Shown here: positions 7,364 through 16,029 of the stretch, in pieces
Position numbering within the stretch: position 1 is the stretch's first letter
Layout: each line of letters begins with the position of its first letter
Assembly: GCA_965246995.1 (NCBI GenBank)
Contig: OZ252008.1
Location: forward strand, 2,294,001-2,358,000
Source of the DNA: VXRJ01 sp965246995
GTDB lineage: Bacteria > Acidobacteriota > Vicinamibacteria > Vicinamibacterales > UBA8438
DNA: 64,000 nt
Direction: 5' to 3'
Translations under genes and position numbers: made by a program
Notes under the pieces: generated by a model
Told to the model about the DNA's origin: nothing
Databases searched by the model: none
The model's input: only the letters and a program-made list of their open reading frames with translations

Positions 7364-9082
7364 ATGTCCAAGCAGATTCTGTTCGTCGTCGCGGTGCTCG
7401 CCGTCGTGCTCGGCATCGGTCTGGCTGGAACATCCGGCGTGGCGCAGGTAGACAACTACGCGCCGGTGACCGATACCCTGCTGCAGGATCCGCCGGACGG
7501 GGACTGGCTCAGTTGGCGGCGGACGCTCGACGGACAGGGCTACAGCCCGCTCGATCAGATCACGATCGGCAACGTCGACAACCTTCGCCTGGCCTGGAGC
7601 TGGAGCCTGGGGGAGGGGTCGCAGCAGACGACGCCGCTCGTGCATGACGGCGTCCTCTATATCGCTAACCCGGGTGAACTTGTCCAGGCGCTCGACGCGG
7701 CGACCGGCGACTTCATCTGGGAGTACCGGCGAGGCGTCGACGCGCCGGAAGATAGCTTCGGCGGGCCGCCGCCAGGCCGCGCCCACCGCAATATCGCCAT
7801 CTACGAAGACAAGGTCTACCTGAACACCGCGGACGCGCACATCATCGCGATCGATGCCCGGACCGGCGAGGAGGTCTGGGACACGGATGTCGGGGGCGGC
7901 GTGGGCTTCCAGTACTCGAGCGGCTCGATCATCGCTGACGGCAAGGTGATCTCCGGCCTGACCGGCTGCGGCCGCTATCGCGAGGAGGCCTGCTACATTG
8001 TTGGCCTCGATGCGCGAACCGGCCGGGAAATCTGGCGGACGTCCACGATCGCGCTGCCCGGCGAGCGGGGCGGCGACTCTTGGGGCGACCTGCCCGTGAT
8101 GTTCCGGGCCGGAAGCGATTCCTGGATCCCGGGCAGCTATGACCCCGTTACGCGGACGCTCTTCCACGGCACGTCGCAGGCGAAGCCCTGGGCGCGCGCG
8201 GCTCGCGGCACCGATGGCGACGCGTTGTACACGAACTCCACGCTGGCGCTCGATCCGGACACCGGCGAGATGAAGTGGTACTACCAGCACCTGCCGGGCG
8301 AGACACTCGACATGGACGAGGTCTTCGAAAGGATCGTCGTCGAGTACGACGGGCGGCGGTCGGTCTTCACGATGGGCAAGATGGCGGTGCTCTGGGAGAT
8401 GGATGTCGAGAGCGGCACCTTCCGGAACGCGCACGATCTCGGCTATCAGACGTTCGCTGACGTCGATCCGCAGACGGGCGAGGTGAGCTACCGCGAGGGG
8501 ATGATCCCGGAACTGTACAAGGAGGTCTTCTGGTGCCCGAGCACGGCCGGCTTCAAGAGCTGGCGCGCCATGTCGTACCACCCGGGGCAGGAGGCCTTCT
8601 ACATCCCGATCAACCTGAACTGCGAGACCGCCATCTTCGGGCCGGTCGACAAGGTGGAGGGTGGCGGTGGAACTGGACCGGTCCGTCGCACGAACCACTT
8701 CCATCCCGATAGCCCGGGCGAACTGGGCGAGTTCCTGGCAATGGACATGCGGACCGGAGAGGTCCGCTGGCGCCGGCGTTTCAAGACGCCGATCAACAGT
8801 GCCGCACTCACCACGGCGGGCGGGCTGGCGTTTGCCGGCAGTTGGGACCGCTTCATGTACGCGTTCGACGTCGAATCTGGCGACACCCTTTGGCAGACAC
8901 GCCTGCCGACGTCCATCCAGGGCTTCCCGATCAGCTATGCGGTTGATGGCCGGCAGTACGTCGCGGTGCCGGTCGGCAGCGGCGGCGCCAGTTGGGGCGG
9001 CATGATCCCGAACGACCTGATGCCGGAAGAGAAACGCCCGGGCGGTGGCAACGGCCTCTTCGTCTTCGCGCTGCCCGACTGA
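7364..9082 (+). CDS. PQQ-dependent dehydrogenase, exported
   Basis: 572 residues. A signal peptide (LFVVAVLAVVLGIGLAGTSGVAQ) sends it to the periplasm. The rest is an eight-bladed quinoprotein propeller with recurring tryptophan-docking motifs of the type 'LDAATGDFIWEY', 'IDARTGEEVWDT', 'LDARTGREIWRT', 'MDMRTGEVRWRR' and 'FDVESGDTLWQT'. It should oxidise an alcohol or sugar and pass electrons to a quinone or cytochrome c; the substrate cannot be read from the sequence. The ATG at 7364 has GGGAGAGGAG in front. The gene is closely related in layout to the one at 46802. No pqq biosynthesis gene is in the window. Confidence 0.85.
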   Translation: MSKQILFVVAVLAVVLGIGLAGTSGVAQVDNYAPVTDTLLQDPPDGDWLSWRRTLDGQGYSPLDQITIGNVDNLRLAWSWSLGEGSQQTTPLVHDGVLYIANPGELVQALDAATGDFIWEYRRGVDAPEDSFGGPPPGRAHRNIAIYEDKVYLNTADAHIIAIDARTGEEVWDTDVGGGVGFQYSSGSIIADGKVISGLTGCGRYREEACYIVGLDARTGREIWRTSTIALPGERGGDSWGDLPVMFRAGSDSWIPGSYDPVTRTLFHGTSQAKPWARAARGTDGDALYTNSTLALDPDTGEMKWYYQHLPGETLDMDEVFERIVVEYDGRRSVFTMGKMAVLWEMDVESGTFRNAHDLGYQTFADVDPQTGEVSYREGMIPELYKEVFWCPSTAGFKSWRAMSYHPGQEAFYIPINLNCETAIFGPVDKVEGGGGTGPVRRTNHFHPDSPGELGEFLAMDMRTGEVRWRRRFKTPINSAALTTAGGLAFAGSWDRFMYAFDVESGDTLWQTRLPTSIQGFPISYAVDGRQYVAVPVGSGGASWGGMIPNDLMPEEKRPGGGNGLFVFALPD

Positions 9083-9128
9083 GCAGGGTTGAACTCCGAC
9101 ATGGATATCTCGTAACCCATTGATAATA

Positions 9129-9151
9129 GGCAGCTTTTTGGCTTAGCTGCC
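9129..9151. terminator. Weak hairpin after the PQQ dehydrogenase
   Basis: GGCAGCT and AGCTGCC form a 7-bp stem around a T-rich 9-base loop, 46 bases after the stop codon. There is no clear run of T after the stem, so intrinsic termination is only possible. Confidence 0.3.
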
Positions 9152-9303
9152 GCTTGTTCCCCTCGTTTCGTCCATCGTTCTGCATCGGATTCCAGCGGAC
9201 CAAGGACACCGGCCACGAACAGGCCGGGATCGGGGCTCCCCTCGGCCCCTCGTACCGTGGACGAGTCGCACGGGCCAGCCGTTCGGCCACGTCAGCACCG
9301 TCG

Positions 9304-9309
9304 TAGCAT
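9304..9309 (+). promoter_or_regulatory. Possible -10 box for the unknown membrane operon
   Basis: TAGCAT ends 6 bases before the GTG start at 9316, the same spacing as at aroC. This would again give a leaderless transcript. Confidence 0.35.
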
Positions 9310-9315
9310 CGCTCT

Positions 9316-9546
9316 GTGTTCGACACGGACGCCATCGCTCGCGCATTGACTGCCGCCAAGCTCACCTCCGAACAGGCCGACACCATCACGGATTCCGCTC
9401 GGCTGGCCGCCGAGCACGGCGAGCATCTCACGCCTGATATGCTCCGCGCCGAAATAGCTACCCTCCACAGCGATCTCACATGGCGCATTGTCGCCGTCGG
9501 CGGACTCGTTGTCGCGGCAGTCCGGCTGCCCGGCCGATATCGATAG
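9316..9546 (+). CDS. Small coiled-coil protein with C-terminal membrane anchor (DUF1640-like)
   Basis: 76 residues from a GTG start. The pattern 'FDTDAIARALTAAKLTSEQADTI', then a charged helix, then 'LHSDLTWRIVAVGGLVVAAV' resembles the small DUF1640/CCDC90-like proteins, in which a coiled coil precedes one membrane helix. The last five residues (RLPGR) do not look like the usual end, so the C-terminus may be shifted. It is the first gene of a run of tightly packed genes up to 13786 and may help anchor the others. Function unknown. Confidence 0.5.
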   Translation: MFDTDAIARALTAAKLTSEQADTITDSARLAAEHGEHLTPDMLRAEIATLHSDLTWRIVAVGGLVVAAVRLPGRYR

Positions 9547-9556
9547 CGCCGTTCCC

Positions 9557-9795
9557 ATGTCCGATTCGTCCACGCTCGGCGTCGGCGAGACGGTCCAAAA
9601 ACTCCGTCGATCGCTCCCTGACCAAGAGACGATTCGCGACGCGGTCGAACAAGCCAGTGGGTGCATGTTCAATGTGTCCCAGCGTTGCGAGGCGGTCGAG
9701 CAGCTCCGGCAGTCGCTCAAAGAACACGAGACCCTTCGCAAGCAGGTCGAGCAGACTAGCGTGAGACTGTTCGAACAGCGGCAGCGGGTTGTCGC
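9557..9795 (+). pseudogene. 5' part of a coiled-coil membrane protein gene split by an IS3 element
   Basis: From ATG 9557 about 80 codons encode a strongly helical, charged N-terminus ending ...SVRLFEQRQRVVA at the IS. The reading frame continues without a break on the far side of the IS (11210) as QRVVAELIEPVEEYV. The sequence CAGCGGGTTGTCGC is present on both sides (9782-9795 and 11210-11223), so removing the IS and one copy rebuilds one frame. The gene starts 10 bp after the previous one. See the 3' part for the membrane domain and a second lesion. Confidence 0.65.
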
Positions 9796-9840
9796 TAAGG
9801 CGCCCCCGGTTTTCTTGGACACGGATTAAGGGAGAATCTG

Positions 9841-10275
9841 ATGTCCAAGGAGGTAGGGGAAATGGTTCAGTCGAGGCAGGTGAAGGGATCTGGGTCGGCA
9901 CGGACGAAGGGAGCCCGGAGGGCGACTGGAGTCCGAGCCGACGCCGCGGCGGTTGGGTCGGGGGCCTTGGCGCCCGGGCAACGGTGGAGCGCGAGCCGGA
10001 AGCGGGACGTGGTGCTGCGGCTGCTGCGGGGCGAGTCATTCGACGTGGTCTCGCGTGACGTCGGGGTGGAGCTCTATCGGCTGGAGGCGTGGAAGGGGCG
10101 GGCGCTGGCCGGTCTTGAGCTCGGGCTGAAGGATCAAGCCGGTGAGCCGGTAGCGGCAGCGCTGGATGCCGCCAAACGACACATTGGGGAGCTGTCGATG
10201 GAGAACGAGTTGCTGCGAGAGCGTGCCCGCGCGGCGGAGCGTCGCCTCCCTTTGCCGATGCGGAGGTCGCGATGA
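9841..10275 (+). CDS. IS3-family OrfA (DNA-binding subunit of transposase)
   Basis: 144 residues. The central part (SASRKRDVVLRLLRGESFDVVSRDVGVELYRLEAWK) is a helix-turn-helix of the OrfA type. It is followed by a leucine-rich helix (LSMENELLRERARAAERRL) for multimerisation. Its stop overlaps the OrfB start by four bases (ATGA at 10272), so OrfB is probably made by coupling or frameshifting. The ATG at 9862 is a possible alternative start. Confidence 0.75.
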   Translation: MSKEVGEMVQSRQVKGSGSARTKGARRATGVRADAAAVGSGALAPGQRWSASRKRDVVLRLLRGESFDVVSRDVGVELYRLEAWKGRALAGLELGLKDQAGEPVAAALDAAKRHIGELSMENELLRERARAAERRLPLPMRRSR

Positions 10276-11174
10276 TGAGCGCAACGACCTCCGCGACCAC
10301 GGGGCGGCGCTATGGGCTCGAGCGGGTGTGTCGGATGTGGGACCGGTCGCGCTCGGCGCTCTACGCGCGGCGGGCTCGTGCGCGGCGGTTGGAGCGGGGT
10401 GCACGCCCGGCGCGCCGCGGGCCGACGCCCGCGCTGTCGGATGCGCAGCTGCTGGCGGCCATTCGCAGCGACCTGGCCCGCTCACCGTTCCAGGGCGAGG
10501 GCCATCGCAAGGTCCACGCGCGGCTGCGGATCCTGGACGGGGTCCGCGTTGCCCGGACGCGGGTGTTGCGCGTGATGCGCGCGCAGGGGCTGCTCTCGCC
10601 CCACCGCGGGCGACAGGGTGACCCGAAAGCGCACGACGGGACCATTGTCACCTCGGCGCCCTGCGTCATGTGGGGCACCGACGGCGTGCGGGTGTTCACC
10701 GCACAGGACGGCTGGGTCTGGACCTTCGCGGCGGTGGACCACTGGAACGCCGAGTGCGTGGGCGGGCATGTGTGCAAGGTGGGGAGTCGTTTTGCGGCCC
10801 TCGAGCCGGTCGCGCAGGGGCTCGGGCGACTCTACGGCTCGGTCGCGGCGGACGTGGCCCGCGGGCTGGCGCTACGGATGGACCACGGCAGCCAGTATCT
10901 GTCGGACCACTTCCTCAACCAGCTCCGCTACTGGGGCATCCACCCCAGTTTCGGCTTCCTCACAGAACCGGAAACCAACGGGGTCGTCGAGCGCTGGAAT
11001 CGCACCTTGAAGGAGCAGGCGATCTACGGCCGGGTCTTTGAGAACCTCGCCGACGTGCGCGCCGCCGTCGCCGAGTTCGTCGAACGCTACAACCAGCGCT
11101 GGCGCCTCGAGAAGCTGGCGTATCAAACGCCACTCGAAGCGCGCGAGGAGTACGAGCTACGTCACGCCGCGTAG
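10272..11174 (+). CDS. IS3-family OrfB (transposase catalytic subunit)
   Basis: 300 residues. An HTH_21-like segment is followed by an rve integrase core. The DDE residues fall in MWGTDGVRVF, RMDHGSQYLSDHF and NGVVERWNRTLKEQ, and the end WRLEKLAYQTPLEAR is typical of IS3 enzymes. The frame is intact. Confidence 0.85.
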   Translation: MMSATTSATTGRRYGLERVCRMWDRSRSALYARRARARRLERGARPARRGPTPALSDAQLLAAIRSDLARSPFQGEGHRKVHARLRILDGVRVARTRVLRVMRAQGLLSPHRGRQGDPKAHDGTIVTSAPCVMWGTDGVRVFTAQDGWVWTFAAVDHWNAECVGGHVCKVGSRFAALEPVAQGLGRLYGSVAADVARGLALRMDHGSQYLSDHFLNQLRYWGIHPSFGFLTEPETNGVVERWNRTLKEQAIYGRVFENLADVRAAVAEFVERYNQRWRLEKLAYQTPLEAREEYELRHAA

Positions 11175-11209
11175 CGCAAACGTGTGTCCAAGAAACCGGG
11201 TGCGGTACA

Positions 11210-11943
11210 CAGCGGGTTGTCGCCGAGCTGATTGAGCCGGTCGAGGAGTACGTGAACGGATTGGCGAATACACCCAAGGAGTTCGACAAGTCGGTTCGCG
11301 CGTTTCGCATCGAGATCAATCGGTTCGATAGCACCGTGCAGCGCATCAAGACGGAAGCCGCCAAGTCCGAGAAGATTGGGAGTGGCGTTGGTCTGGCCGG
11401 GGCGACGGCTGGGATGGCTTGGCCGCGTTCGGTCCGTCCACGGCCTTGGCGGTGGCGACGACATTCGGTACGGCGTCGACGGGAACAGCCATCTCCGCCT
11501 TGTCCGGTGCCGCCGCCGCCAACGCCGCCCTCGCCTGGCTCGGCGGCGGCGCGCTCGTAGCCGGCGGCGGCGGAATGGCGGGCGGCCACACGCTCCTGGC
11601 CTTGGCAGGACCGGTGGGCTGGACCGTCGGCGGTCTCGCGCTCGTGGGCTCGGGCGCTTATCTCCACTACCGCAACGGTGTCCTCGCCCAGAAAGCCGTG
11701 CAGGAGCGTGTCCGGATTGAAGGCGAGATCCGTTCCCTGCGGACGGCCTGCCGGGAGATCGAAGGGCTCGGAGCAAGCACGCGGACGTACATTGACGGCA
11801 CGCTGGCTTCGCTCGGCTGGCTCTGCAATTGCGCCCCGCACGACTACGGGCGGTTCGATCCGGGACAGAAGGAACGCCTCGCTGCCCTCATCAATCACAT
11901 TCGTGCGCTCAGCGAGCTGATCCGTAAGGAGGTCGCGTTGTGA
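11210..11943 (+). pseudogene. 3' part of the split gene: membrane domain, with a frameshift
   Basis: After the IS the frame runs QRVVAELIEPVEEYVNGLANTP... to VGLAGATAGMA at about 11415. There one base seems to be missing: the protein continues in another frame as AAFGPSTALAVATTF. Adding one T in GGCTTGG would join them as GMALAAFGPST. The rest encodes two or three glycine/alanine-rich hydrophobic segments (ISALSGAAAANAALAWLGGG, HTLLALAGPVGWTVGGLALV) and a charged C-terminal helix. The rebuilt protein would be about 325 residues: coiled coil, membrane hairpins, coiled coil. I do not recognise a named family. The stop overlaps the next start (GTGA). IS insertion plus frameshift suggest the copy is inactive, unless the frameshift is a sequencing error. 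Confidence 0.6.
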
Positions 11944-13400
11944 AGCGGTCTCCTGCCGATCGGGGCGTCGCGCATGTCTCCGCGCAGGTCGTCGCTGCAT
12001 GGGGCGCTCTGGACGCCGAGCATCGAGCCGGCGAACTCGCGGCCGCGTTGCGGGGTCAGGACCGGGCCTTTCTCGACGCGATGCGGGAACTGCACGTCGT
12101 CCGGAATTTTGTGGGTTCGCCCGGGAACATCCTCGGCAGCACGGATACTAAGCACGGCGAGATCGCCGAGCAGGTCCACGTAGGTGTGAGCCGTGCGAGG
12201 GACGTGCTCTACGGCCGGGCTCCGGCGGCGACGTTCGACGGGGTTTCGCGCACCGGTCCGGTGGATTACCGGGTGGACGGTGTGGACATTCAGTCCAAGT
12301 ACTACAACGGTCTGCGCAATACGCTGGACGGTGTTGCGATCCATGCGGAGAAATACCCGGACTTCGCCGGCGAGCACGGTCGTTACCACATTGCCAGTGA
12401 CCAGTACCAGCAGTTGAAGGAACTGCGCGAGACTGGCCGGATCGAGGGTCTGTCCGACCGGAGCGCAGCCACGATCCAAAGCCGAGTCGACGATCTCGAA
12501 CGGACGAGTGGCCGCCCAGGGGACGACCTGATCGATCCGGGCGACGCCCGTTGCGACGAGATTCAACGGGGGCGGGTTCACGACACGCTTCACGACCGTG
12601 AGGACAGGCTCGCTCGGGAGAACGAGGATCTGCGGCAGGCGGCGCGGGCCGAGCACGGCCCATCCTTGGCCGGGTTGGGTACCGCCGCCGCACTCGGTGC
12701 CACGGCCGGTGGCGGCGTCAGCTTGGCGCAGGCGATCTGGGTGAAGTGCCGTCAGGGCAGGAATCCCTTCCGGGGAGAATTCTCGATCCAGGATTGGCAG
12801 GACGTCGGCGTCGTGACGGCGCAGGGTGCCAGCGGCGGCGCAGTTGCCGGAAGCGCTGTTTATGCGCTGACCAACTCGACGGCGTTGGCGGCGCCGTTTG
12901 CCGCCTCACTGGTCAGCGCCCTGATGGGCGTCGGAGCGCTCTTGCGGGACTATCATGCGGGAACGATAGATAGTGATCAGTTCGTCGAGATGTCGCATAT
13001 CGTCGCCATGGATGCCGCCGTCGTGGGACTGGCGGTCGCGGCCGGCCAGACGCTGGTGCCGGTCCCGATGCTCGGCGCTCTGCTCGGGAGCCTCGCCGGG
13101 AAACTCGTCGCGTCGGCTCTCAAGGACGGTCTCGGAGAATCGGTGCCCGCATTGGCCGCAAGGCTCGCCGAGTACGAGCGGGACGCCTTGGAGCAGCTCG
13201 ACGAGGAGTACCGTGCCTTCGTGCAACGGTTGGACGCTTGGTTCGGCAACCTGGAGCGCTTGGCCGTAGCTGCGTTCGATCTGGAGATGAACACCACACT
13301 CCGGTTGGAAGCCAGCGTCCAGACTGCGGTAGCCGTCGGCGTACCCGTGCGTCGCATTCTCCGTACAACCGGCGATCTCGACGCGTTCATACAGAAGTAA
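11940..13400 (+). CDS. Large unknown protein with a conserved N-domain and membrane segments
   Basis: 486 residues from a GTG that overlaps the upstream stop. Residues 1-150 are soluble and contain FVGSPGNILGSTDTKHGEIAEQVHVGV, then RTGPVDYRVDGVDIQSKYYNGL and HGRYHIASDQY. This looks like a compact enzymatic or binding domain with His, Asp and Lys in conserved-looking blocks, but I cannot name it. A charged helix (about 180-235) leads to alanine/glycine-rich hydrophobic segments (LAGLGTAAALGATAGGG, SGGAVAGSAVYALTNSTALA, VVGLAVAAGQTLVPVPMLG), then a C-terminal helix with LEQLDEEYRAFVQRLDAWF. The central part resembles the glycine-zipper segments of membrane-inserting proteins. It probably works with its neighbours at the membrane; function unknown. 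Confidence 0.6.
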   Translation: MKRSPADRGVAHVSAQVVAAWGALDAEHRAGELAAALRGQDRAFLDAMRELHVVRNFVGSPGNILGSTDTKHGEIAEQVHVGVSRARDVLYGRAPAATFDGVSRTGPVDYRVDGVDIQSKYYNGLRNTLDGVAIHAEKYPDFAGEHGRYHIASDQYQQLKELRETGRIEGLSDRSAATIQSRVDDLERTSGRPGDDLIDPGDARCDEIQRGRVHDTLHDREDRLARENEDLRQAARAEHGPSLAGLGTAAALGATAGGGVSLAQAIWVKCRQGRNPFRGEFSIQDWQDVGVVTAQGASGGAVAGSAVYALTNSTALAAPFAASLVSALMGVGALLRDYHAGTIDSDQFVEMSHIVAMDAAVVGLAVAAGQTLVPVPMLGALLGSLAGKLVASALKDGLGESVPALAARLAEYERDALEQLDEEYRAFVQRLDAWFGNLERLAVAAFDLEMNTTLRLEASVQTAVAVGVPVRRILRTTGDLDAFIQK

Positions 13401-13402
13401 AC

Positions 13403-13786
13403 ATGGACCCGTTGCGCGATCCGCTCGACGGCCTGTCGCCGTCAATGTACGTTGCGACGTTGTCGGAGATCGCGCATGTGGATGGACTCCATCCTGCCGA
13501 GCGAGAACTCCTCGACCAGCACGCTGCCCACTTCGGCGTGGATCTCGACGACCTCCCCGCAGTGCCCCGCGACCTGTCGGCACTGCCCTGGGCCACGCGG
13601 GTGCTGGTCTACCGGGATGCGGTGACGCTGGCACTGGTCGATGAGATGAGCGCAGAGGAAGAGCGGTATCTCCGCGATCTGGCGGAACGCATGGGACTGC
13701 CGGCCGAGACAGTCGCAGCGGTTTCCACTTGGGTGGGTGACTACGAAGCGTTGCTCGAGCGCCTTGACGCGCTGATCAGCGTATGA
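13403..13786 (+). CDS. TerB-like (tellurite-resistance fold) protein
   Basis: 127 residues, all helical. 'ATLSEIAHVDGLHPAERELLDQHAAHFGV' and 'ALVDEMSAEEERYLRDLAERMGLP' are the two acidic helical halves of a TerB/DjlA-like domain, with the typical Asp-Gly and Glu-Glu metal-binding positions. ATG 13403 lies 2 bases after the previous stop, so it belongs to the same operon. TerB-like proteins often accompany membrane-associated stress or phage-response systems. That is known for the family; the role here is inference. Confidence 0.7.
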   Translation: MDPLRDPLDGLSPSMYVATLSEIAHVDGLHPAERELLDQHAAHFGVDLDDLPAVPRDLSALPWATRVLVYRDAVTLALVDEMSAEEERYLRDLAERMGLPAETVAAVSTWVGDYEALLERLDALISV

Positions 13787-14143
13787 CAAATCCGGTCCAA
13801 CCCACGGGAGCGAACCCGGAGGAACGGCACAGGCGGCGTTCGGTGCATCGGCGGCCTACCCCTTCCTGGATGGTTATTCCGACAGGAGGCCGGCGCCGGT
13901 GCCACCGCCAGAGGCCGCGCTACCCGGACGTCATCTCCTACCCGGCCGAGCCCTACAATGACCGCGTTGACTCTTGCCGCATGACCGCACCTTTGCACAA
14001 CTTGACGTACACAACCCATTTTGTTGGCATAAACGCGGATCCCAACGGGTCCGATCGGGTCAGAATACGGCCAGCAGATTCGGAAACGGCTGCCAGTACG
14101 GCTGGCTAGTACAGAGCAAGCCCAGCCGGTCGGTAGCCCGCGC
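13787..14143. other. Intergenic stretch without a convincing gene
   Basis: An open frame begins at ATG 13783, overlapping the TerB-like stop (ATGA), and runs to 14109. Its product is arginine- and proline-rich with no recognisable fold, so I do not call it a gene, though it could be the decayed remains of a fifth operon member. Nothing else is seen. Confidence 0.4.
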
Positions 14144-14410
14144 ATGAACGTCCCGTCTCAACCCGCCGCCACGCGCACGCCGATAAGCGCGTGGGCCAGG
14201 CTCGGCGTGATTCTGATGGTTTCGTCCCTGCCCATCTGGCCCCTGCTGCTGGTGGTGCCGTTTCTCCCGCTGGGCATCGCGGCCCGCGGCGCCGTGGCGA
14301 CCGGAATGGTGGTCCTCGCCGAAATCATGTTCTGGGGCGGCGCGGCGCTGGCCGGCCCGGAGGCGGCGAGACGCGTGCAATCCTGGTGGCGCCGACCGCG
14401 CAGCACCTGA
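14144..14410 (+). CDS. Small two-helix membrane protein (transporter-suffix type)
   Basis: 88 residues. The central part SSLPIWPLLLVVPFLPLGIAA and a second helix ending VVLAEIMFWGGAALAGPEAARR match the pattern of proteins annotated as 'transporter suffix domain-containing', a short conserved membrane hairpin found alone or at the end of transporters. The N-terminus and the charged end lie in the cytoplasm in most predictions of this type. No partner gene is adjacent. Confidence 0.6.
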   Translation: MNVPSQPAATRTPISAWARLGVILMVSSLPIWPLLLVVPFLPLGIAARGAVATGMVVLAEIMFWGGAALAGPEAARRVQSWWRRPRST

Positions 14411-14586
14411 CGCCGGCGACCGCGCGGGTTACAGCTCCGGATACCACGCTCGGCACGTCGTGGACATCGGCCGGCGTGAGATAGCTGAGCCCGCTGTGTT
14501 GCGCAGCACCCTCTGCGTCATGTCTTTGGATCGACTTGGTATTCCCTGAGAATGTGGCCGGGTCGCGTCCTGACCATCAAGAAGGG

Positions 14587-15624
14587 CTACCGAGACCCTC
14601 GCGTCACGGCCATTGCAGCGTCCGCCTCGGCCTTCCGCCCACCGGCGAGGATGTTGGGGATCGCGTAGTTCCCCTCGTGGCACGCGTACTCGAAGATCAC
14701 GTAGTCGGGCTCGGCCGTGAGCGGCATGGACATCGTCCAGGGCTGCGTGTAGACATTCGGATCATCGACCGTCACCGTCCACATGATCGTGGTTTCCGAC
14801 ACGCGCTCATACCGCTCGACCACGTGCAGCCTTTCGCTCGTCGGAATCCCCTTCAAGCGCCCGCCGGCAAAGCTCGTCGCGATCCAGCCCCGGTTATGAA
14901 AGTTCTTCGTTTCCACTACCAGGACATCGCCCTCCCAGTGCGCGCGCGCATCACCCATCCATAGCTCGATGCGGTCATCGACGTGGGCACGATCGGACAA
15001 GGGAATGATCCGCACGTCGTGGATCATCTCGTGCTGAAACACGATGTGGTCGCGCGTCTGCACGATGCGATGCGTGTTGTTGTACCCGGCGGGAAGCATC
15101 GAGCCGGGTACGCCTCGTGACAGGCACCTATCCAACACACTCAGGTGTCGATAGTGCTCACTTTCGTGCGCGAGATTGTACGCCTTGGCCTCCAACGCCC
15201 AAGACCTTATCGGGGCCCGGCCGTCCGGCGGATCAACAATCAGCGAGGTCTGCCCGGTCGACAGCACGGTGTCGCCCGAGTCGAGCCAGTAGCTCCCGTA
15301 GGCGCCAACGTTCTCGCCGGCCTCGGCTCGTCGCGCGGGCGCGGCGTCCTGCGCTTCAAGGGACCGCTTTCGCTGGTCATTCGCCACGGCGATCTCTTCA
15401 TCCGTCAGGAAGGCTCTGCCTTCCGCAGAATCGCGCCGTTCCGTCGGCGTGATCGTCTTGTTGCCCCACAGGCCCTGGAGGTCCGGCTGGCCGTGTGCGG
15501 TGCGCGGCGTGGTCCATTCGGGATCGGCGACCCGCTCGACCTGGGCCGCGGCAGAGAGTGGCCCAACCAGTGCGCAGGTAAGAACAACAACGGCCGCCGT
15601 GCACGGTGCAATGCGTGTCTGCAT
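14587..15624 (-). CDS. Exported protein of an Acidobacteria-type unknown family
   Basis: 345 residues with a signal peptide (AAVVVLTCALVGPLSAAAQ). The mature part starts TPRTAHGQPDLQGLWGN, and further blocks include NTHRIVQTRDHIVFQHEMIHDVRIIPL, ELWMGDARAHWEGDVLVVETKNF and EYACHEGNYAIPNILAGGR. This family of periplasmic proteins is very common, often in many copies, in Acidobacteriota genomes. To my knowledge it has no assigned function. The gene is complete. Confidence 0.75.
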   Translation of the reverse strand: MQTRIAPCTAAVVVLTCALVGPLSAAAQVERVADPEWTTPRTAHGQPDLQGLWGNKTITPTERRDSAEGRAFLTDEEIAVANDQRKRSLEAQDAAPARRAEAGENVGAYGSYWLDSGDTVLSTGQTSLIVDPPDGRAPIRSWALEAKAYNLAHESEHYRHLSVLDRCLSRGVPGSMLPAGYNNTHRIVQTRDHIVFQHEMIHDVRIIPLSDRAHVDDRIELWMGDARAHWEGDVLVVETKNFHNRGWIATSFAGGRLKGIPTSERLHVVERYERVSETTIMWTVTVDDPNVYTQPWTMSMPLTAEPDYVIFEYACHEGNYAIPNILAGGRKAEADAAMAVTRGSR

Positions 15625-15691
15625 GAAACACTCCTTCTACAATGAGCACTTTCCACGCCAAGTATCACCCATTTGGTGGGGTGCCAGATCG

Positions 15692-15991
15692 TCAGCCTCC
15701 GAGGCAGCCAAGCTCCAGTGCCTTCAACACGGCGCGGGTCCGGTCGCGGACGCCGAGCTTCGACAACACGCTGGACGCATGGTTCTTGACAGTGCCCTCT
15801 GCAATGCCCAGGGCTTCCGAGATCTCACGGTTGCTGTACCCGCCAGCCATCAATCTCAGGACTTCAAGCTCGCGCGTTGTGAGCGGATCTGGTGTCCGCG
15901 TGTCGTGTCCGAGGTTGCAGCCGCGTCCCGGTGAATGCTTTTGCCGTCTGTCTTCCTCGGTGACCATGGCGTCTGCCGGTTCAGCGGCCAT
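15692..15991 (-). pseudogene. Remnant of a NarL/LuxR-type response regulator
   Basis: The last 65 codons encode a clean LuxR-type helix-turn-helix: DPLTTRELEVLRLMAGGYSNREISEALG and AEGTVKNHASSVLSKLGVRDRTRAV. Upstream, about 35 codons from ATG 15991 do not resemble a receiver domain, and no phosphoacceptor Asp or conserved Lys is visible. A response regulator of this type should be about 210 residues, so the N-terminal receiver is missing. It could still be translated as a small stand-alone DNA-binding protein. Confidence 0.6.
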
Positions 15992-16029
15992 ATCGCGTCT
16001 CCCTCGGGTCGCTCGTTCCCGAGTGCGCT

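Larger units (their letters stand above)
9796..11209 (+). mobile_element. IS3-family insertion sequence
   Basis: 1.4 kb with two overlapping frames and terminal inverted repeats: left end CCCCCGGTTTTCTTGGACAC, right end GTGTCCAAGAAACCGGGTGC. It is flanked by a 14-bp direct repeat (CAGCGGGTTGTCGC). That is longer than the 3-5 bp usual for IS3, so part of it may have been present before insertion. It interrupts the gene 9557-11943. Confidence 0.8.

Noticed and set aside
13783..14109. Possible fifth gene of the TerB-like operon, overlapping its stop by four bases.
   Set aside because: The product is low-complexity and basic with no fold; the overlap alone is weak evidence.
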